Source: a bacterium (GTDB taxonomy: Bacteria; Desulfobacterota; Deferrisomatia; Deferrisomatales; BM512). From it: DNA of 9,054 nt. Below, in pieces: positions 1 to 6,042 of this stretch. The DNA lies in assembly GCA_009724975.1 (NCBI GenBank), contig SRXB01000064.1, forward strand, positions 1-9,054. Direction: 5' to 3'. Each line of letters begins with the position of its first letter. Positions within the stretch are counted from its first letter, which is position 1. The notes under the pieces are model-generated. The model was not told where the DNA came from. It was given only the letters and a program-made list of their open reading frames with translations, and searched no databases. Both the position numbers and the translations under genes were made by a program.

Positions 1-2
1 TA

Positions 3-548
3 AACCGCCAGCTCATCGCCCTTCGCACCACCATCGGCCAGCCTAAGGCAAGGGTTTGGGCCGAGAGGATAGCCCTTATAAATCCAGGGTGCGCGGTCGA
101 GGCGATAGAGGGGTTTTTCGCGCCCGACACCGCCGATTCCTTCCACCTTGAGAAGTTCGACTACATATGCGACGCCATAGACAGCCTTAACCCCAAGATA
201 GAGCTCATAGTGCGGGCGCGGGAGGCGGGAAGGCCGGTAATAGTCTCCACGGGGGCGGGCGGGCGCATAGACCCCGAGGGGGTGAGGGTAACCGATCTTT
301 TTTCCACGAAAAACTGCCCGCTTGCGAGGCACCTGAGAAAAAGGCTCCGCGCTAGGGGGGTGGCTGGACCCATTCCGGCGGTGGCGACTGAGGTTTTACC
401 TTTAAAGAGCGAGGGGCTTCCCCTTGAGCAGGAAAATTTCCACCGTGGCCGCCCAAGGACGCCCATCGGCTCAATCTCTTTTCTTCCGGTTGTCTTCGGC
501 GCGGTAATGGCGGGCCACGTGGTGCGCGAGCTGATAAAAGACCCCTAG
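3..548 (+). CDS. tcdA: tRNA threonylcarbamoyladenosine dehydratase (TcdA/CsdL family), 5'-truncated
   Basis: C-terminal ~181 residues of an E1-like (ThiF/HesA/MoeB superfamily) enzyme; the reading frame is open from the window edge. Visible family signatures are NRQLIALRTTIG near the edge, then AERI..INP, FDYICDAIDSLNPKIELI (adenylate-pocket Asp region), STGAGGRIDP (TcdA-type TGGAGGQIDP), DPLA-like CPLARHLRKRLR and the C-terminal GSISFLPVVFGAVMAGHVV. The enzyme adenylates and dehydrates t6A37 of ANN-decoding tRNAs into the cyclic form ct6A in the cytoplasm. The N-terminal glycine-rich ATP loop lies outside the window, so catalytic competence cannot be fully checked. It runs convergently with the NTPase gene on the other strand, with 5 bp between the stop codons. 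The internal ATG at 210 is not a real start, because the homologous sequence continues upstream of it. The family assignment is secure. A different ThiF-like E1 is unlikely, given the TcdA-type central block and the C terminus. Confidence 0.93.
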   Translation, partial: NRQLIALRTTIGQPKARVWAERIALINPGCAVEAIEGFFAPDTADSFHLEKFDYICDAIDSLNPKIELIVRAREAGRPVIVSTGAGGRIDPEGVRVTDLFSTKNCPLARHLRKRLRARGVAGPIPAVATEVLPLKSEGLPLEQENFHRGRPRTPIGSISFLPVVFGAVMAGHVVRELIKDP

Positions 549-556
549 AGTCTTCA
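536..556 (-). terminator. possible weak terminator of the minus-strand operon
   Basis: Around the two convergent stop codons, AAGAC (538-542) pairs with GTCTT (550-554) around a 7-nt loop. Read on the minus strand, the stem is followed by a short T run (GTCTTTTAT). The stem has only 5 bp and overlaps both coding ends, so efficiency would be modest. No better terminator is visible for either convergent gene. Confidence 0.25.
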
Positions 557-1081
557 GCCTTTGAGAATGTGGTGCACTTCTTTGGAGATGGAGTCGATTG
601 CCCTCTCCATATTCAGGCGGTTGAGGGTGTAAAGCTCAATGTCGTCGCGGTCCAGAAGGCGTTCCACGGGGGCGGTGGCCTCGGTGGGGGCGGTGGCGAT
701 GAAGATGGTTTTGGGGGACAGCCATTTTGCCGCGAGGGCCAGCAGTTTTGGGGAGGTGGTTTCGAGTTTGCCCAGTTCGTCGATGATAACAAGGCGGGGA
801 GCGGCTTTTTCAAGGGCCGAAAGACGCCTGTCAAGCTCCGCCGTGTCGGTTTCGTAGCGCCATGAGCGCTGGGCCTGGCTCACCGGCGGTTTTTTTATCT
901 CTATTTCGCCGCCGTCGAAAAAGACCAGCCGGTAGCCGGTCCTGTGAGGCCCCGCAGTAAGCTCCTCGGTGTAAAAGCCTTTGGGGGAAAAGCGCGAAAG
1001 CTCCTGGGCGAGCTTTTTGGCGAAGGTGGTTTTCCCTGTATGGGAGCTTCCCCGTATTATGAAGTTCCCGCCCGCTTCCAT
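554..1081 (-). CDS. THEP1-family nucleoside-triphosphatase (NTPase_1)
   Basis: P-loop NTPase of ~175 residues, the usual size of bacterial and archaeal THEP1 proteins, which hydrolyse NTPs without strict base preference; the physiological substrate is not established. From the chosen start, Walker A GSSHTGKTT lies at residues 11-19. It is followed by the family block KGFYTEEL (35-42) and a Gly/Phe-rich strand (YRLVFFDGGE). Walker B LVIIDELGKLE (97-107) matches the THEP1 signature (IDEIGKME), with the catalytic Glu present. No signal peptide or membrane segment is present, so it should be cytoplasmic. Start choice: ATG at 1081 puts Walker A at the expected distance from the N terminus and lies 7 nt after the stop of the upstream McrB-like gene, with a weak GAGAG ribosome site inside that gene. 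An in-frame ATG at 1117 would add 12 residues and overlap that gene by 29 nt, without an upstream ribosome site. It is the last gene of the lipoprotein/ATPase operon. Confidence 0.85.
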   Translation of the reverse strand: MEAGGNFIIRGSSHTGKTTFAKKLAQELSRFSPKGFYTEELTAGPHRTGYRLVFFDGGEIEIKKPPVSQAQRSWRYETDTAELDRRLSALEKAAPRLVIIDELGKLETTSPKLLALAAKWLSPKTIFIATAPTEATAPVERLLDRDDIELYTLNRLNMERAIDSISKEVHHILKG

Positions 1082-1088
1082 AAGGGGG

Positions 1089-2945
1089 CTAGCTCTCTTC
1101 CCCGTTATCTCCTCCATGGGCGAGACGCGCTTTTAGAGCGTCGAACTCGTAGGCCGAGATTGTTTCGGCGTCCCCTGCGAATTTGGCTTCGATGAAGGGC
1201 ATCGCCAGGTGGTCCCAAATCATGCGGGCGACGCGCTCGTCAAGGTCGTCGCGCATGAACCAGGCGGGTCCGACGCCGTTCTCTTCCCCGAACCGGCTGT
1301 TGACCTCCTCCACCGCGCGGTAGAGCCACAGAAGCTCGGGGGCGTGGGCGGTGAGCCACCGGTTGAGGACACCGCGCACCGGAGGGTGCGCCGTGGTGAA
1401 GCGCACGACGGGAAAGAGCCGCATCAGTTCGGCATCGCGGGCGGGGTTTAGGTAGTTCGCCGTGGCTATTATCTTCAGGTTGGTGGGTATGTAGAGGTTG
1501 TCGCCGGAACGCCGCAGTTTCAGCGATTCTTCGCGGTTTCTCATTAAAAAGAAGGATTCCCCGAAGCCGCCGGCACCGCAGAAGTGTACGTCGTCAATGA
1601 CGAGCACGTAGATGTTGCTGGGGTCGGAGGAGGCCTTGTGGGCCATTTTCTTGATCGGCCCGTCCACTATCTCCCACCTGCCGCTTTCGCTCTGGCGCTC
1701 CTCCTCGGTGAGGAATCCCGCCGGAGCCTCGGGCGTTGCGGGGAAGAAGGCCATTCTCCCTATGTCCTGGGTTGCGGCCAGCGCAAGCCCCCTGGCCACG
1801 TGGGTTTTTCCGGTTCCCGCCGGACCCGCCAGAAGCATCTGGCCGTAGTTGTTCAAAAGGGCGAACATGCGGTCGATCCACTGGGCGGGCATGTACATCG
1901 ACTCGCCGATCTGCTCGGACGGCGGCCTGCTTGAAAGCTCTGCCAAAAGGTCATCAACGTCCGTTATAACCTTGCCCTCTGCGCTCCGCTCGGGAAGGGG
2001 GATTTTCTTTTCGGATTGGCGGGGCCTGGGCTGTTCCTCGGATTTTTGTGGCGGGTCCACGCGGGCCTCGCTGGCGGCCTTGCCGAAATCCTTAAGAAGG
2101 TCGATCAGGTAGGCGAGGTCGGCGCCCATCTCCTTTTCGGTGGAGAGCTTGTCGAGGTAGAGGATTTTGTGGATGATGGTGGCGGCCCGCCTGACCTCGG
2201 TCATCTCGCCCGAAAGGTAGGCGTCCTCTATCTCGGAGGAGGAAAAACCCATCACGGAGGAGGTGTCCTGGCAGAGCAGGCGCAGTTTAAGGGCGCTTTG
2301 GGCGAGGAAGATCATCGCCCTTTTTGACCCCATGACCGCCACGGCGTCGTCGGAGGCCAGTTCAAGGGTCATAAGGAGTTCCATAGTCTCGGGCATTACG
2401 TAATAGACTATGCGAAGGGCGTTTTCCCTGTGTTTTTCGCTCTCGGGCTTTTCGGTTATCTTGAGGGTGGCCGATTTGCTCCACCCTCCCTTGTCGCCCG
2501 CGAAATGGGTGATTATAGGGGAGAAATTCCTGAAGGCGCCTATGTCGTCCATCTGCTTGACTATCGCGGCGGCGCATTTGTCCAGTTCCTCGTCGGAGCC
2601 GAAGGAGCCCTTCCTTGAAATCTCCGAAAAGCGCTTGGCGAAGGCGCGAAAGGCCTCGGGCAGCGAGGCGGCCTTTGCCGTGACGGTGTTTTTGCTGACG
2701 CGCACGACCTTGAACCCCAGATTGGTGAACTGGGCAACCGCGTCGCGCATGTCGTAGTTCATTCCGGGCGCCTTGCCCGATATGTGCCGTAAAAGAAGCA
2801 TCATCGGGTAGAGCCTGCCGCCGTGCTCTATCACTATGTTGTTCTCGGGGCTTTGTTCCCACCCCGAGAATTTTTCGATGTTGCGGTAGGTGTTGTCGAA
2901 GTAGTTGAAAGCCTGTTCTACCTCGGCCCTGGTCATCTTGGGCAT
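1089..2945 (-). CDS. McrB-like AAA+ ATPase with divergent catalytic motifs
   Basis: 618-residue cytoplasmic protein. Residues ~5-82 (HGGRLYPMMLLL, later LGFKVV) resemble the N-terminal head domain of ScoMcrA-like McrB proteins. Residues ~95-200 (GGWSKSATLKI, IVYYVM) faintly resemble the DUF3578/MrcB N-terminal domain. A charged Pro-rich linker spans ~293-322. The AAA+ motor is at ~352-590: Walker A GPAGTGKT (374-381), an EIVDGPIKKMA segment, Walker B VLVIDDVHF (447-455), FGESFFLM (461-468), sensor-1 region IATANYLNP (493-501), and a McrB-type lid with VGPAWFMRDDLDE and MIWDHLAMPFIEAKF. The order and spacing are McrB, but DEINR is replaced by DDVHF and the NTADRS-type motif is absent. Start ATG at 2945 has GAGGGA 7 nt upstream, 23 nt after the preceding lipoprotein gene. 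McrB normally drives the McrC nuclease in 5-methylcytosine restriction; no McrC is encoded here. AAA+/McrB membership is firm; nucleotide preference (GTP or ATP) and role are unknown. Confidence 0.82.
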   Translation of the reverse strand: MPKMTRAEVEQAFNYFDNTYRNIEKFSGWEQSPENNIVIEHGGRLYPMMLLLRHISGKAPGMNYDMRDAVAQFTNLGFKVVRVSKNTVTAKAASLPEAFRAFAKRFSEISRKGSFGSDEELDKCAAAIVKQMDDIGAFRNFSPIITHFAGDKGGWSKSATLKITEKPESEKHRENALRIVYYVMPETMELLMTLELASDDAVAVMGSKRAMIFLAQSALKLRLLCQDTSSVMGFSSSEIEDAYLSGEMTEVRRAATIIHKILYLDKLSTEKEMGADLAYLIDLLKDFGKAASEARVDPPQKSEEQPRPRQSEKKIPLPERSAEGKVITDVDDLLAELSSRPPSEQIGESMYMPAQWIDRMFALLNNYGQMLLAGPAGTGKTHVARGLALAATQDIGRMAFFPATPEAPAGFLTEEERQSESGRWEIVDGPIKKMAHKASSDPSNIYVLVIDDVHFCGAGGFGESFFLMRNREESLKLRRSGDNLYIPTNLKIIATANYLNPARDAELMRLFPVVRFTTAHPPVRGVLNRWLTAHAPELLWLYRAVEEVNSRFGEENGVGPAWFMRDDLDERVARMIWDHLAMPFIEAKFAGDAETISAYEFDALKARLAHGGDNGEES

Positions 2946-2968
2946 CCTGATTCCCTCGCTTTTGGGCG

Positions 2969-4294
2969 CTAGGGCCCGAAAGAGGCTGTATTGGCGGCAA
3001 TGCCCTGCGCATTTGCCGTTACTACGATGAGGTTTATCCCGCCTGGATTTATTTTAAGGTCGAACCGGCGGTCATCGCCCGCCGCCTCCACCTCGACCCG
3101 CAATTCTTCGGCAGAGGAGTTCACCGCGCCAAAATACACCATTTTGGGTAGCATCGTCCACGATCTCGTGTCGGCCCCCTCCATAAGCTCGTTGGATATC
3201 GTCCCTATGAGCCCGCCAAGCCCCTTCATCTCCCGTTGCAGCGCCGCGTCCTTCGCGGTGCGGGCGATTGCGCGGGTGAAGGTCTTGAAGATTTCGTAGG
3301 GGAGCTTCTCCTCGAATTCCTTGTAGGCGAGAAGGTCGGTGAAGGCGGCTGGCTCTAGCGCCACATCCTCCGCCCTTACCGCACAGCTCTCCCTCCCGCG
3401 GGGGTTGTAGGTGGGGAAGGAGAGTTTTTGCATCGCGCCGGTGGAAAAGTTTATGAGCCGCACGTCCACCTGCCTCTTTACCGGCGCGCGGCCGCAAAGG
3501 GCGAAGATGTAGACGTTGGGCAGGGGGCCCGCGCCCTCAAGGGCGGAAAGGAGGTTTTGTGCCTGCCCCGACTCGCTTGCAAGGGCCGCCCGCCGCGCCT
3601 CTATCGTAGCGTCGTCAATTTCTCCCCGCGCTATGTGGGTGAAGGCGGTCAGGAGCATGGCGAAGGGGTTTTCCGTGGAGGAGGATATCCTGGCCATCCT
3701 AAGGCGGGCCTCTTCTGGCACCCGCAGTTTCCTTTCGGCCCGACCATCCGACAAATCCCCGGTCACCGAGGCTTTTTCGGAATCGACCTTCTCCCTGAGC
3801 ACGCGTTCGATAAGGCGCGCGCGCCGCGCCTCAACCGCCGCCCCCTCAAGGTCCCCCATGAGGAGGTAGTTTTTCTCCTTTATGGCGAGGAGGAAGATTT
3901 TCTCGAACTCGGCGGGTTCATATTCGGAAAGGCCCGAGGATATTGTGGCCTCGGCGAAGGACGAGCCGGTTTTGCGAAGGCTTATGACCGGCCCCTCTTC
4001 GCTCTCGACAAAGCGCCTGTAAACCGCTTCCAGAACCGCGTTGGAGCGCTCGAACTGGCCGTTTTCGGAGAGGGCCGCGCCAAGCTCAAGAAGGTCCGCC
4101 GTGTCGGAATCCTTTTTCGGCTCCCCGTTTTCATCGACGAGCCCGTCCGAGAGCTCCCGAACCACCTTGCCGAGCCCCGCCGATTCCAGCCTCTCCATTT
4201 TGTAGGAATGGAGCTTGGAATCCATCGCGCAGCCGCCCGCGAGAAGGCAGGCCAGCGTTAAAGCCGCCGCCGGACGGCCAAGGGCGCGCCACAT
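2969..4294 (-). CDS. COG3014-type outer-membrane lipoprotein with helical repeats
   Basis: 441 residues. The N terminus is a lipoprotein signal peptide (residues 1-21, basic start, hydrophobic core, ...CLLAGGC) with Cys22 as the probable lipidated residue. Residues ~60-165 and ~200-250 are Ala/Glu-rich paired helices of TPR-like character (LGAALSENGQFERSNAVLEA; FAMLLTAFTHIARGEIDDAT). The C-terminal half carries blocks typical of the uncharacterised COG3014 lipoprotein family: APVKRQVDVRL (270-280), FPTYNPRG (293-300), ALEPAAFTDLLAYKEFEEKLP (312-332), AIARTAKDA and ADTRSWTMLPKMVYF. No enzymatic motif is visible. A scaffold or accessory role at the outer membrane is inferred from family and location. 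ATG at 4294 lies 3 nt after the stop of the small lipoprotein gene and has no strong ribosome site of its own, so translational coupling is likely. It precedes the McrB-like gene by 23 nt. Confidence 0.83.
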   Translation of the reverse strand: MWRALGRPAAALTLACLLAGGCAMDSKLHSYKMERLESAGLGKVVRELSDGLVDENGEPKKDSDTADLLELGAALSENGQFERSNAVLEAVYRRFVESEEGPVISLRKTGSSFAEATISSGLSEYEPAEFEKIFLLAIKEKNYLLMGDLEGAAVEARRARLIERVLREKVDSEKASVTGDLSDGRAERKLRVPEEARLRMARISSSTENPFAMLLTAFTHIARGEIDDATIEARRAALASESGQAQNLLSALEGAGPLPNVYIFALCGRAPVKRQVDVRLINFSTGAMQKLSFPTYNPRGRESCAVRAEDVALEPAAFTDLLAYKEFEEKLPYEIFKTFTRAIARTAKDAALQREMKGLGGLIGTISNELMEGADTRSWTMLPKMVYFGAVNSSAEELRVEVEAAGDDRRFDLKINPGGINLIVVTANAQGIAANTASFGP

Positions 4295-4297
4295 GGC

Positions 4298-4441
4298 CTA
4301 TTGCTTGTCCAGCTCCCGATGGGCTTCGCCGGAGCGCTCCTGCTGGGCTCCCCAGCCGCGCCCGTTGTCGCGGCAAGGGCCGCAACAGCCCGCGATCAGG
4401 AGGCAAAGGGCCAAAAGCGAGAGAATAAGTGTTTTCGTCAT
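4298..4441 (-). CDS. small Cys-rich lipoprotein (47 aa), unrecognised
   Basis: A 47-codon gene fitted tightly between two larger genes: its ATG is 3 nt after the upstream TAA, and its TAG is 3 nt before the downstream ATG. The product starts MTKTLILSLLALCLLIAGC, a typical lipoprotein signal peptide with lipobox LIAGC and Cys19 as the lipidated residue. The mature peptide is only 29 residues, beginning CCGPC and continuing with hydrophilic sequence rich in Gly, Gln, Arg and Glu. GGGGA ~8 nt upstream of the ATG serves as ribosome site. The signal peptide quality, the ribosome site and the exact fit between neighbours make it a real gene despite its length. No family is recognised. It could be a small partner that stabilises or anchors the neighbouring lipoproteins. 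Entericidin-like or lysis-lipoprotein function is possible by size alone but has no other support. Confidence 0.75.
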   Translation of the reverse strand: MTKTLILSLLALCLLIAGCCGPCRDNGRGWGAQQERSGEAHRELDKQ

Positions 4442-4444
4442 GGC

Positions 4445-5023
4445 TTATTCCCCGAAGGATTTTTCTATTTCGCGGTCAAGCTCCTCTTGGGCCTTTTTGG
4501 CCTGGAGCTTTTGGTGAAGGGCCTGCTCGTTGCCCAGGCTCGTGCGGGCCGCCTCCTTCACCGCCTCCTTTACGCCTGTGGGGTCAAGATCGACCAGCAC
4601 GTAGAGGATATTGTCGTTACCCATCCAGATGTCGCGCTGGCGCGAGCCGGAGAGGACCTGGTTGGTTACCTGCTTGGAGACGTTGGTGGCCACGCGGTCG
4701 AAAGTCTCGGCGTCGCCGGTCCCCGTCGCCTCTTGGAAATTCTTGAACATGTTCTTGACGTTGACTGAGATCATCCTGGCCAGCTCGTCGCGGCCCGAGG
4801 CCAAAGCCTCGGTTCGCTGGAACTGCAGACCTCCCGCCCCGCTTCTGGCGCTGCCGACCGCGCATAGCTTGCATGAAGCCGAAGGGTTCAAGACCCACTC
4901 CGGCGCGCCCGCCAGGGCCGGGGTGAAATTGGTGCGGTCCACCTTTTCGGGTTTTTTGTCGCCGCAGGCCGCCAGGCCCAGGGCAAGCGCCGCGATAAGG
5001 GCGAAAGAGAGGATTTTTCTCAT
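4445..5023 (-). CDS. LPP20-family lipoprotein
   Basis: 192 residues. A lipoprotein signal peptide ends in LGLAAC, with Cys20 as the lipidated residue. The mature domain begins with the LPP20/FlgP-type entry motif APEWVLNPS (40-48), then AVGSA (55-59) and a helix of the ALASGRDELARMISVNVKN type (73-91). A strand ILYVLVDLDP (139-148) precedes a long charged C-terminal helix (~150-190, KEAVKEAA...KAQEELDREIEK). LPP20-family proteins are outer-membrane lipoproteins; the family includes H. pylori Lpp20 and Vibrio FlgP. Odd detail: CKLC at 51-54, an extra CxxC not required by the family. Start: ATG at 5023 has an excellent AAAGGAG ribosome site 6 nt upstream and begins exactly at the signal peptide. 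An upstream in-frame start at 5179 would add a 52-residue non-signal extension overlapping the previous gene and is rejected. It lies 19 nt downstream of the larger LPP20-like gene, suggesting duplication or paired function. Confidence 0.88.
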   Translation of the reverse strand: MRKILSFALIAALALGLAACGDKKPEKVDRTNFTPALAGAPEWVLNPSASCKLCAVGSARSGAGGLQFQRTEALASGRDELARMISVNVKNMFKNFQEATGTGDAETFDRVATNVSKQVTNQVLSGSRQRDIWMGNDNILYVLVDLDPTGVKEAVKEAARTSLGNEQALHQKLQAKKAQEELDREIEKSFGE

Positions 5024-5042
5024 GGCTAACTCCTTTGAGGGG

Positions 5043-6041
5043 TTATAGTCCCAGAATTTCGGCCAGCGACGAGGCGTAGACCTGCTCGCGGGCTTTCTCC
5101 AAAGCCTTTCCGGCCGCCTCTTCCTCTCCGGCGAATGAAGCGCCGGTGGAGGAAAAGTAACTTCCCGTAAGGGCCGCACCGTCGGGATCCGTGACCTCGA
5201 TATTATACTCCGTTTTTACCTTTACCGCCCCGTCTTCCTCGGTTTTCCTGCTCTTCGCCGTCACGAGGAATTTGACGCAGGAGATATCAAGGCAAGGTTC
5301 CGGAGTCAGGCGGAAGCCCTCATCGGAGAGGCGCGTCGAAAGGATATCGCGAAATCGCTGCGATTCGGCGTCTCCCTTTATCGAGGCGCTGATGGTCGAG
5401 ATGGTTTCATAAAGCCTCTTTTGCCGTTGCGAGGCCATTTCGCTTACGGAGGCGTAAAGAGGCGCGCCGGACCCTTCCAGTGCGTCCTTCAAAAGGGCTT
5501 TGGGGCGGATCTCCTCAAGGGTTTTGATCGAGGCGGCAAGGCTTTTGGCCTTGCGCAACGGGCTCTTTTCGAGCTCGAAGGCGCTGTCCAGCTCCGAGAC
5601 GCGGCCCATCGCCCTCTTTACGTCGACCCCCACCTTTTCCGCCTGCGCGAAGCGGTCCACCGCCACCAGCACGTAAATTTTGCCCGCATCCTCCTCGCTT
5701 TGAATAGTCGAGTAGGCGACAAAATCTATCGGGAGGCTCTTGGTTGTTATTCTTTTTCGCGAGGAGGACTCGAAGGTGGATTTGTCGCCCGCGATGGACT
5801 GCGAGGCGGAGGTGGAAAACTCCGACGAGACGGAGACGTAAAGCCTTTCGGCTATCTCCGACAGGGCGTGGCGCTCAGCCTCTTTCCTGGTCGCTCCCTC
5901 TCCCGCGCCGAAGAGGTGGACGTTGTCTTTCGGGGGCGACAAAAACCAGTCGGGGGCGCAAAAGGCGCACGAGGCCGCGCCTGACGCCGCCAAAAAGGCC
6001 ATTAAACCCAAAGCGCGGTAAAATCTCTTTCTCAGCGCCAC
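5043..6041 (-). CDS. LPP20-domain exported protein
   Basis: 332 residues from a GTG start. An N-terminal signal sequence (basic RKR, hydrophobic ALGLMAFLAASGAAS) is followed by the LPP20 entry APDWFLSPPKDN (29-40), HLFGAGEGATRKEAERHALSEIA (42-64, the conserved GxG plus Ala-rich helix), YVSVSS and IYVLVAVDR (122-130). A helical middle region follows, then a second alpha/beta module near the C terminus with RLSDEGFRLTPEPCLDISCVKFLVTA. The Cys before AFCAPDW might be lipidated, but the lipobox (AASC) lacks the usual Leu at -3, so either a poor lipoprotein or signal-peptidase-I cleavage is possible. Location is periplasm or outer membrane. Start: GTG at 6041 lies 1 nt after the stop of the LpoB-like gene (TAA-C-GTG), behind a G-rich ribosome site (GGTGGGGTGG). 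An ATG at 6128 would add 29 basic residues, bury the signal sequence and overlap the upstream gene by 86 nt, so it is rejected. The biochemical role is unknown. Confidence 0.85.
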   Translation of the reverse strand: MALRKRFYRALGLMAFLAASGAASCAFCAPDWFLSPPKDNVHLFGAGEGATRKEAERHALSEIAERLYVSVSSEFSTSASQSIAGDKSTFESSSRKRITTKSLPIDFVAYSTIQSEEDAGKIYVLVAVDRFAQAEKVGVDVKRAMGRVSELDSAFELEKSPLRKAKSLAASIKTLEEIRPKALLKDALEGSGAPLYASVSEMASQRQKRLYETISTISASIKGDAESQRFRDILSTRLSDEGFRLTPEPCLDISCVKFLVTAKSRKTEEDGAVKVKTEYNIEVTDPDGAALTGSYFSSTGASFAGEEEAAGKALEKAREQVYASSLAEILGL

Positions 6042-6042
6042 G

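Noticed and set aside
1089..2945. Reading this locus as a type IV McrBC restriction system
   Set aside because: No McrC nuclease is encoded in the window, the key motor motifs are changed, and the gene belongs to an envelope-protein operon, not to a defence island. It is kept only as a McrB-like motor.
3428..4261. Long plus-strand open frame (277 codons) opposite the COG3014-type lipoprotein gene
   Set aside because: The product has no signal, domain or family feature, lacks a plausible ribosome context and is the usual antisense by-product of a GC-rich gene. The opposite strand carries a clear lipoprotein with family motifs.
5024..5179. N-terminal extension of the LPP20-family lipoprotein from the ATG at 5179
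   Set aside because: It would bury a textbook lipoprotein signal peptide behind 52 polar residues and overlap the upstream gene, while ATG 5023 has an ideal ribosome site.
4445..6041. A flagellar FlgO-FlgP-FlgT locus
   Set aside because: The fold content is similar, but no flagellar structural or regulatory gene is present, and COG3014, McrB-like and THEP1 genes do not belong to such loci.
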